5,560 nucleotides of DNA from Candidatus Woesearchaeota archaeon CG10_big_fil_rev_8_21_14_0_10_36_11 (GTDB lineage Archaea > Nanobdellota > Nanobdellia > Woesearchaeales > GW2011-AR9): positions 1-5,560 of the forward strand of contig PCYB01000026.1 in NCBI GenBank assembly GCA_002762845.1, given 5' to 3'. The notes under the pieces were generated by a model, which saw only the letters and a list, made by a program, of their open reading frames with translations, did no database searches and had not been told where the DNA came from. A program made the position numbers and the translations under genes. Shown one piece after another: positions 1 through 4,218 of the stretch (position 1 is the stretch's first letter; every line of letters starts with the position of its first letter).

Positions 1-100
1 AGAAGTATGATAGAAATTTTGTACGCTTTTCTCAAAGCGAGATTTTGGCTAATGCCAAATGTCTATTGCTCATAACTTTACACTGCCTATAAACATAATC

Positions 101-110
101 TTTATAAATA
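101..110 (+). promoter_or_regulatory. TATA box of the L44e-S27e transcript
   Basis: TTTATAAATA is close to the archaeal TATA consensus. It begins 35 bases before the L44e ATG, so initiation about 30 bases downstream would fall near 131 and leave a leader of roughly five bases. No Shine-Dalgarno-like purine run precedes the ATG, which fits a leaderless or nearly leaderless mRNA. The distance rule is general archaeal knowledge; the start site itself is inferred. Confidence 0.6.
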
Positions 111-135
111 AACTGCTCTCCAAGCAACTGAACAC

Positions 136-444
136 ATGAAAATCCCAAAATCTGCAAAGAGACTGTGTAAAACGTGCAAGAAACATACTGACCATAAGAT
201 TGCACAAAATAAGAAACGTACTGCAAGTTCTCTCAGTTGGGGTTCCAAGTATAGGGCTCGAAAACGTGGAGATGCTCGTGGTACTGGGAATATGGGAAGA
301 TATTCAAAACCAGCAGTATCTAAATGGAAACGAACCGGTGCAAAAGCAACAAAAAAAACAGATTTGAGATATACTTGTACCGTTTGTAAAAAGATGAGTT
401 CACAAAGGTCTGGTATCAGAGCAAAACGTGTTGAGTTTGTTTAA
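136..444 (+). CDS. rpl44e: 50S ribosomal protein L44e
   Basis: This is a structural protein of the large ribosomal subunit, shared by archaea and eukaryotes (eL42 in the newer nomenclature), which lies near the tRNA exit site. The 102-residue product is highly basic. It opens with M-K-I-P-K and a Cys pair C11-x2-C14 followed by K-H-T-D-H, and has a second pair C81-x2-C84; together these form the zinc site of the family. S-L-S-W-G at 32-36 and the ending G-I-R-A-K-R-V-E-F match the family signature. Archaeal members are usually a little over 90 residues; the extra length seems to lie in the basic, glycine-rich middle (about 43-75). The ATG fits the upstream TATA box. S27e follows after 7 bases, so the two are probably cotranscribed. 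The assignment is secure. Confidence 0.95.
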   Translation: MKIPKSAKRLCKTCKKHTDHKIAQNKKRTASSLSWGSKYRARKRGDARGTGNMGRYSKPAVSKWKRTGAKATKKTDLRYTCTVCKKMSSQRSGIRAKRVEFV

Positions 445-451
445 ATAAAGA

Positions 452-625
452 ATGGAAACAAAAAGTAAATTCATAAAAGTACGATGTTCAAAGTGTAAGA
501 ATGAACAGATAGTTTTTGGTAACGCAAGTAATATTGTTTTTTGTTTAGTCTGTAACAACGAAATTGCATTTCCTACTGGCGGTAAATCAAAGGTTTCTGC
601 ACGAGTTCTTGAAGTTTTAGAATAG
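452..625 (+). CDS. rps27e: 30S ribosomal protein S27e
   Basis: This small-subunit zinc-ribbon protein is 57 residues, translated from ATG 452 to TAG 623-625. Two Cys pairs, C12-x2-C15 and C31-x2-C34, bind one zinc. The segment around 18-24 (E-Q-I-V-F-G-N) and the later P-T-G-G-K-S-K-V-S-A-R-V-L-E-V-L are the family hallmarks. The length is near the usual archaeal figure of about 60, with a short N-terminus. The start is the first ATG after the L44e stop and lies 8 bases past it. No clear ribosome binding site is visible, so translation may depend on coupling to L44e. The L44e-S27e-aIF2 alpha-Nop10 order is common in Archaea and supports the call. Confidence 0.95.
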   Translation: METKSKFIKVRCSKCKNEQIVFGNASNIVFCLVCNNEIAFPTGGKSKVSARVLEVLE

Positions 626-636
626 TTCGCCAAAGA

Positions 637-645
637 TTTATAAAT
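637..645 (+). promoter_or_regulatory. Internal TATA box for aIF2 alpha
   Basis: TTTATAAAT starts exactly 30 bases before the aIF2 alpha ATG and repeats the first nine bases of the box before L44e. With normal archaeal spacing, transcription would start at or within a base or two of the ATG at 667, giving a leaderless message. No Shine-Dalgarno motif lies before that ATG, which agrees. The 41-base gap after S27e therefore looks like a second promoter rather than a simple operon spacer. Confidence 0.6.
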
Positions 646-666
646 GACACTCTTTTGTAGATTTGT

Positions 667-1446
667 ATGTTTTATAAACGACACGGACTACCAGAAGAAG
701 AAGAAATAGTGCTTTGTAAAGTTACTAAGATTTATCCTAATTCTGTGTTTGTTGATATGATTGAGTATAACGATTCTGGGATGGTACACATTTCTGAAGT
801 CTCACCAGGAAGAATACGAAACCTTCGTGATTACGTAAGTGTAGGAAGACAAATAGTATGTAAAGTTCTTCGGATTGATACACAGAAAGGCCACATTGAT
901 TTATCATTACGAAGAGTTAATTCTACTCAACGGAGGGAGAAACTTGACGAGATTAGACAAGAAATGAAAGCAGAACAGCTTGTCAAAAATCTTGCAAAGA
1001 AATTGAACAAAAATGTGGGAGATATCTATAAAGAAATTACAAAAGAAGTCTTTGTTCACTATTCACATCTCTACCTTTGTTTCAAAGATATTGTTGAAGG
1101 TACTTTTGATATTTCAACATTAAATTTAAACAAAGAATTAGCTCAGGAAATACATAGTGCCGTTATTGATAAGTTTAAACCTAAACAAATTACAATTAAA
1201 GGTGAAGTAAGACTCCGTACATACTCTTCTGAAGGGATTGATAAAATAAAAACGGTGTTACATGCGATAGGAAAAGTTTCTCCAACATTAAGTTTGTTTT
1301 ATTTAGGTGCTGGAAGATACAAGTTGGTTATTGAAGATTTTGATTATAAACCTGCCGAAGCAACATTAAAAAAAGTTGTCGCTATCTTGCAAAAGTTTAA
1401 CGACAAGATTTCTTCAGCAGAGTTTGAGAGAGAGAAAAGCGAGTAA
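667..1446 (+). CDS. eif2a: Translation initiation factor aIF2 subunit alpha
   Basis: This is the alpha subunit of the heterotrimeric factor that carries initiator Met-tRNA to the small ribosomal subunit. The 259 residues are about the usual archaeal length. Residues 10-85 form an S1-type OB fold (E-E-I-V-L-C-K-V, then S-G-M-V-H-I-S-E-V-S, then G-H-I-D-L-S-L-R-R-V). A helical domain covers about 86-165. A C-terminal alpha/beta domain starts near K-Q-I-T-I-K-G and binds the gamma subunit and tRNA. The region H-I-S-E-V-S-P-G-R-I-R matches the eukaryotic loop L-S-E-L-S-R-R-R-I-R, so S46 occupies the place of the regulated Ser51; phosphorylation here is not shown. The chosen ATG lies 30 bases from a TATA box, and Nop10 follows after 8 bases. 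Confidence 0.95.
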   Translation: MFYKRHGLPEEEEIVLCKVTKIYPNSVFVDMIEYNDSGMVHISEVSPGRIRNLRDYVSVGRQIVCKVLRIDTQKGHIDLSLRRVNSTQRREKLDEIRQEMKAEQLVKNLAKKLNKNVGDIYKEITKEVFVHYSHLYLCFKDIVEGTFDISTLNLNKELAQEIHSAVIDKFKPKQITIKGEVRLRTYSSEGIDKIKTVLHAIGKVSPTLSLFYLGAGRYKLVIEDFDYKPAEATLKKVVAILQKFNDKISSAEFEREKSE

Positions 1447-1454
1447 AGTGAAGA

Positions 1455-1634
1455 ATGGCACAACATATCTATACCTGTTCTGTTTGTAAGTTGTATACTA
1501 TACGAGATACCTGTCCAACATGTGGCATAAAAACCATACTCCCTAAACCACCAAAATTTTCTCCAGAGGATAAATATGGGAATTATCGAAGGAAAGTAAA
1601 ACGGGAAGAATTGTGTAAGAAAGGGTTGTGTTGA
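1455..1634 (+). CDS. nop10: H/ACA RNP component Nop10
   Basis: Nop10 is a small zinc-binding protein that joins Cbf5 (the pseudouridine synthase), Gar1 and L7Ae in H/ACA guide RNPs, which modify rRNA. ATG 1455 to TGA 1632-1634 gives 59 residues. The zinc site is C8-x2-C11 and C20-P-T-C23-G, with the family's Y-T after the first pair. The linker P-P-K-F-S-P-E-D-K-Y-G-N-Y-R-R is the signature that packs against Cbf5. The C-terminus is unusual in having two further cysteines, C54 and C59, the latter the last residue. The gene starts 8 bases after the aIF2 alpha stop, so the two are almost certainly cotranscribed. Its end is only 10 bases from the convergent gene. Confidence 0.94.
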   Translation: MAQHIYTCSVCKLYTIRDTCPTCGIKTILPKPPKFSPEDKYGNYRRKVKREELCKKGLC

Positions 1635-1637
1635 ATG

Positions 1638-1660
1638 ATTATTCTTATTTCTCTTTAATT
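1638..1660 (+). terminator. Possible T-rich terminator after Nop10
   Basis: The non-template strand just past the Nop10 stop is T-rich (ATTATTCTTATTTCTCTTTA), which fits archaeal intrinsic termination at oligo-T tracts. No long unbroken T run is present, and most of the tract lies inside the 3' end of the convergent gene, so the two transcripts probably overlap. The call is weak. Confidence 0.25.
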
Positions 1661-3201
1661 ATGTACGAATTCTTTGCCTTTACATTATCTTGCCTGAACA
1701 ACGGATGGTTAAAAACGTACACGTTAATAATAGGCTTTAGTTTCTTGTTTTTAGTGTACGATTCTTTAAAGTCGGGATTAACGTCCATAAGTTCGTCAAG
1801 AATAATTTTTGCATATTTATTTTTTAACGATACTGAAGGTTTATGGCGATTCTTAAGTTCTATATGAACATGAAATTGAACATTATGGTCCCGGTCATAT
1901 TTTTTTTGTATCTTGAACCTGTTTGTTTTTTTGGCGACATCTTTGTTTTTAATGATACTTGTTTCAATTTGATCTGGAAACACATTTGCACCATCAAAAC
2001 TGAGGGTTCCATCACTTCTTCCAAAAATACATAAGAAAGGCAATTTCAGGATATCTTTTGAACCTGACTTCTTCATAAAGTTCGTAAGGAAGTTTTTATC
2101 ATGCCCTTCCATGATAAAAATAAGTTCTTTGTATGCGAACTTTTTTCCTTCATCGTGAAGGTTATATTTAATTTTTTGTATTGCCGCTTTCTTGTCAAGC
2201 AACGTTATTTCAAATTCTGGTTTTCCTTCTTTGTTTGTAATGTTTCGTATGTAATGGACTGTTGGATTATACTGAAAAATCATGGGAAGTTCTCTTTCTT
2301 TACCAAATAATTTTTCTTGAAGTTCTTTATTACCCGCTACTGCCTTTCGTATATGAAAACAAATCGGGCTTTCAAACCCAATACCTATGTCAACATCGGA
2401 TGCCCCGTACGACGAAATTATTTTTGTTTCTGGGCGCAGTTTTTTTCGTATATGGTTTACCCATTCTAATGTGACGCCTTCGCCTCCAGTCACAAGATCA
2501 ATATTATATCGTTTCCAATTAATTTCCCGACTACATTCATCAATAAGGTTTTTGACAAATGGGGGATAGCCACCAATAAGGTAATTCTTGTTCGTGCCAA
2601 ACATCTTAAGCGTTTTAATAATATCTTTTGGATCGGTTGCTGTATTTTTAACAAGTGCCATTCGTTCCATCAGTTCACAAAACTTAACACCTGTTGCCCA
2701 TGGACCAGTCGACCATGCACTAATAACCAGAAAATTTTTTGTATTACCATCAAATATATAATTGAATTCAAACTTTAATGATCTAAACAGAAGGTTCTGC
2801 TCCTCAAAATCATGTATCCAGTTTGTTGCAACGCCGCTCGTTCCACCACTTTCGTCAATATTTCCGTGCGCAGGCAATTTCTCATACATGCACCGTGCTT
2901 CTATTGGGTATCGTCTTACATAATTTTCTTTATTTTTTTGCGGAACACGTTCGTTAAAGTCTTTAATTGTGTTTATTTCTTTGTAATTGATATTATATGT
3001 TTTCAGAAGTTTTTGATACGCTGGTGTTTTTTGTGCAGCGTTTTTGAATACTGATACAACTTTTCGTTCAGAAATTGCTTCCAATGCATCTGGAGTAGAT
3101 TTTGTTACGAACCATTTTGTCCGCGGATATTTTGCAAGAATAAATGACTCAAACAATTCAATGACTGATACTGGCGTTATTTTTATGAGCGTCTTTAACA
3201 T
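1645..3201 (-). CDS. Adenylate-forming enzyme, phenylacetate-CoA ligase-like (PaaK/CapK type)
   Basis: Enzymes of this superfamily activate a carboxylic acid with ATP to an acyl-adenylate and usually pass it to CoA or another acceptor; the substrate here cannot be told. The 518-residue protein shows the motifs in order. The phosphate-binding loop is E117-S-G-G-T-S-G123. S-S-Y-G-A-S-D at 263-269 stands where the family has Y-G-x-T-E. Y346-N-L-H-D350 is the ribose-binding Asp region. G394-R-S-D397-G is the hinge, followed by D-G-A-N-V-F-P-D-Q-I-E (403-413), as in PaaK and CapK proteins. K508 and K510 near the C-terminus are candidates for the A10 catalytic lysine. The protein is basic with no signal peptide or membrane helix, hence cytosolic. 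No carrier protein, thioesterase or polysaccharide gene is nearby. ATG 3201 is supported by a GAGATG site upstream. Confidence 0.78.
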   Translation of the reverse strand: MLKTLIKITPVSVIELFESFILAKYPRTKWFVTKSTPDALEAISERKVVSVFKNAAQKTPAYQKLLKTYNINYKEINTIKDFNERVPQKNKENYVRRYPIEARCMYEKLPAHGNIDESGGTSGVATNWIHDFEEQNLLFRSLKFEFNYIFDGNTKNFLVISAWSTGPWATGVKFCELMERMALVKNTATDPKDIIKTLKMFGTNKNYLIGGYPPFVKNLIDECSREINWKRYNIDLVTGGEGVTLEWVNHIRKKLRPETKIISSYGASDVDIGIGFESPICFHIRKAVAGNKELQEKLFGKERELPMIFQYNPTVHYIRNITNKEGKPEFEITLLDKKAAIQKIKYNLHDEGKKFAYKELIFIMEGHDKNFLTNFMKKSGSKDILKLPFLCIFGRSDGTLSFDGANVFPDQIETSIIKNKDVAKKTNRFKIQKKYDRDHNVQFHVHIELKNRHKPSVSLKNKYAKIILDELMDVNPDFKESYTKNKKLKPIINVYVFNHPLFRQDNVKAKNSYIIKEK

Positions 3202-3206
3202 CGTTT

Positions 3207-3212
3207 CATCTC
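3207..3212 (-). promoter_or_regulatory. Shine-Dalgarno-like site of the adenylate-forming enzyme gene
   Basis: On the minus strand GAGATG lies 5 bases before the ATG ending at 3201 and matches the anti-Shine-Dalgarno complement (GAGGTG) with one mismatch. It supports this start and contrasts with the site-less translation genes at the left. Confidence 0.5.
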
Positions 3213-3240
3213 TTTTACAGCATGAGTTATTGTGTTAGTG

Positions 3241-3248
3241 TATATTAA
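3241..3248 (-). promoter_or_regulatory. TATA box candidate of the adenylate-forming enzyme gene
   Basis: Read on the minus strand this is TTAATATA. Counting about 30 bases from its upstream edge puts the start site near 3218, giving a leader of some 16 bases that would include the GAGATG ribosome binding site. A second minus-strand candidate (GTATATAT, about 3281-3288) would give a longer leader, so the choice is not certain. The box abuts the dyad at 3247-3262. Confidence 0.45.
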
Positions 3249-3262
3249 TGTTTCTTAACATT
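3247..3262. repeat. Inverted repeat, putative operator copy 1
   Basis: AATGTT-TCTT-AACATT is a perfect six-base dyad with a four-base spacer. It shares the half-sites ATGTT and AACAT with a second dyad at 3301-3315 and overlaps the upstream edge of the minus-strand TATA candidate. That is where an archaeal repressor or activator could affect TBP/TFB binding. The dyad is seen directly; its operator role is inferred. Confidence 0.4.
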
Positions 3263-3300
3263 TCTTTTTACTCTTTAAAGATATATACTGAAGAATATAA

Positions 3301-3315
3301 ATGTTTAAATAACAT
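3301..3315. repeat. Inverted repeat, putative operator copy 2
   Basis: ATGTT-TAAAT-AACAT is a perfect five-base dyad with a five-base spacer. It uses the same half-sites as the copy at 3247-3262 and lies about 54 bases from it centre to centre, close to five helical turns. It contains the plus-strand TATA box. Two such matches within 70 bases suggest one regulator for both divergent genes, although A+T-rich promoter DNA can give short dyads by chance. Confidence 0.4.
3304..3311 (+). promoter_or_regulatory. TATA box of the receiver-like gene
   Basis: TTTAAATA matches the archaeal TATA consensus. Initiation about 30 bases from its start would fall near 3334, leaving a leader of roughly 24 bases that carries a good ribosome binding site. 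The box sits inside the ATGTT/AACAT dyad. An AATATAAAT just upstream (3294-3302) is an alternative. Confidence 0.5.
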
Positions 3316-3345
3316 CCTCATCATAAAGTAGTGAATAAGAGTTTT

Positions 3346-3351
3346 GGGTGA
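3346..3351 (+). promoter_or_regulatory. Shine-Dalgarno site of the receiver-like gene
   Basis: GGGTGA, containing the exact GGTGA core complementary to the 16S rRNA tail, ends 6 bases before the ATG at 3358. It fixes the start of this gene and shows that the organism uses both led and probably leaderless messages. Confidence 0.6.
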
Positions 3352-3357
3352 ACTATA

Positions 3358-4191
3358 ATGGCAGATTATGATTTACGAAAAGAGGGTGATGGCGTACCAA
3401 CAACAGAAAGCGGTGCTGTCGATTGGAATACTGCGTTAGACGACGTTCTTAGTGGAAGTGTTCCAGACCCTAATGATCATTATGTTGGTGTCAAAACTGC
3501 CGTTCTTATAACGGAAGATGATCCTTCACAATTAAATGCAGCATATTCTGCTGTAGCTCGTGCTTTTGGAGCGAATCCACAAGGTTTGCTTCCAGAAGCA
3601 GATGTTGACTCATACGATCCAACTGTCGGTAATGCTCTTCCTGAAGGTGTACGAATTTATGCTTCTGCATCTGTTGAGGTGACGGAATCTCATCTTGATA
3701 AACTATATACACATTCTCCCGATACAACAATTATCTCTCTTCTTGATAGGGACATGGCGGGAAATGAAAGTAATGGAGACATAAATAGAGATGATTCTGG
3801 AGATACGCGTCCTGGCGAGCTTTTATTGTATAACCCTAACTTTGCTCATTATTTGAAGAAAGGAAGTCTTTTAGTGATCCATACTGGTCACGGTGCTGAT
3901 GTTCGAGAACTTGATGTTTTGTTTGGTCGTGAAAAAGATAACCCATTAGCGGGTGCGTCAACACACATAGGATCATTTTTAGAACGGCATCCAAACTCTG
4001 CAGTTGTTGTTTCTGATAAAGGAAGCGGTACTGATGTAGAGGGAAGTGCTGTTGAATCAACATTAGATACTGTTGTAAGATTATTTCCTGCAGTTGCCGA
4101 GCATCCAGAGATAATGATTCCTGCAATTCGTGAATCTGCCCAAGTGAATGATTACAATTGGCGTAGAGTTATTGATAGTCTTCTTGAATAA
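3358..4191 (+). CDS. Acidic receiver-like (REC) domain protein, strongly diverged
   Basis: I do not recognise a named family, but the 277 residues follow a response-regulator receiver domain in order. Strand A-V-L-I-T (48-52) ends in the acidic cluster E53-D54-D55-P. Strand V-R-I-Y-A (98-102) follows. P-D-T-T-I-I-S-L-L-D130-R-D-M133-A-G matches the D-x-x-M-P-G phosphoacceptor site, with Ala for Pro. L-L-V-I-H-T176-G-H-G-A-D matches the conserved Thr strand. A-V-V-V-S-D-K221 supplies the conserved Lys, with Gly instead of the usual Pro after it. A helix at about 226-243 fits alpha 5. Loops are enlarged, notably 72-95, an Asp/Asn-rich insert at 136-152 and 182-212. The protein has no Cys and about 47 acidic against 20 Lys+Arg residues. 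There is no DNA-binding domain, signal peptide or membrane helix. It converges on the kinase-like gene, a likely partner. The GGGTGA site fixes the start. Gene certain; fold inferred. Confidence 0.6.
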   Translation: MADYDLRKEGDGVPTTESGAVDWNTALDDVLSGSVPDPNDHYVGVKTAVLITEDDPSQLNAAYSAVARAFGANPQGLLPEADVDSYDPTVGNALPEGVRIYASASVEVTESHLDKLYTHSPDTTIISLLDRDMAGNESNGDINRDDSGDTRPGELLLYNPNFAHYLKKGSLLVIHTGHGADVRELDVLFGREKDNPLAGASTHIGSFLERHPNSAVVVSDKGSGTDVEGSAVESTLDTVVRLFPAVAEHPEIMIPAIRESAQVNDYNWRRVIDSLLE

Positions 4192-4215
4192 TTTCTATTT
4201 TTTCTACTTTTTCTT
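4192..4215 (+). terminator. T-rich terminator of the receiver-like gene
   Basis: Immediately after the stop at 4189-4191 the plus strand runs TTTCTATTTTTTCTACTTTT, with runs of six and five T. This is the usual form of an archaeal intrinsic terminator and needs no hairpin. It nearly fills the 27-base gap to the convergent gene. The opposite strand is A-rich here, so it offers no terminator for the minus-strand transcript, which probably runs on into antisense of the receiver-like gene. Confidence 0.55.
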
Positions 4216-4218
4216 AAA

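Noticed and set aside
44..59. Small hairpin TTTGGC-TAAT-GCCAAA, possibly a terminator of an upstream gene or a regulatory site.
   Set aside because: A six-base stem with no T tract after it; archaeal terminators do not need hairpins and short dyads are common in this A+T-rich DNA.
1..92. Open frames from the left edge ending at stops 73-75 and 90-92 on the plus strand, which could be the tail of an upstream gene.
   Set aside because: Both are under 30 codons, neither translation (one ends P-N-V-Y-C-S, the other T-L-H-C-L) resembles a family I know, and two competing frames are open by chance in the same stretch. Sequence to the left is needed.
1448..1451. GTGA before the Nop10 ATG as a Shine-Dalgarno site.
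   Set aside because: It is only 3 bases from the start codon, closer than usual; translational coupling to aIF2 alpha is as likely.
1628..3238. Plus-strand open frames of 60-80 codons opposite the adenylate-forming enzyme gene.
   Set aside because: Their Phe-, Cys- and Ile-rich translations are what the reverse strand of a Lys/Asn/Glu-rich gene gives, and none has a promoter or start site of its own.
3506..4126. Minus-strand open frames of 74 and 96 codons inside the receiver-like gene (3506-3730 and 3836-4126).
   Set aside because: They lie antisense to a well-supported gene with its own promoter and ribosome binding site, and their Gln/His/Leu-rich translations look like reverse reads of Asp- and Ser-rich coding sequence.
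3358..4191. Caspase/legumain-like protease fold (clan CD), suggested by T-G-H178-G-A and a later V-V-V-S-D-K-G-S-G that recalls the D-A-C-x-S-G site.
   Set aside because: The protein has no cysteine at all, so the catalytic residue is missing. The receiver-domain reading explains more landmarks in order (E53/D54/D55, D130-x-x-M, T176, K221) and fits the kinase-like neighbour. A dead protease fold stays a weaker alternative.
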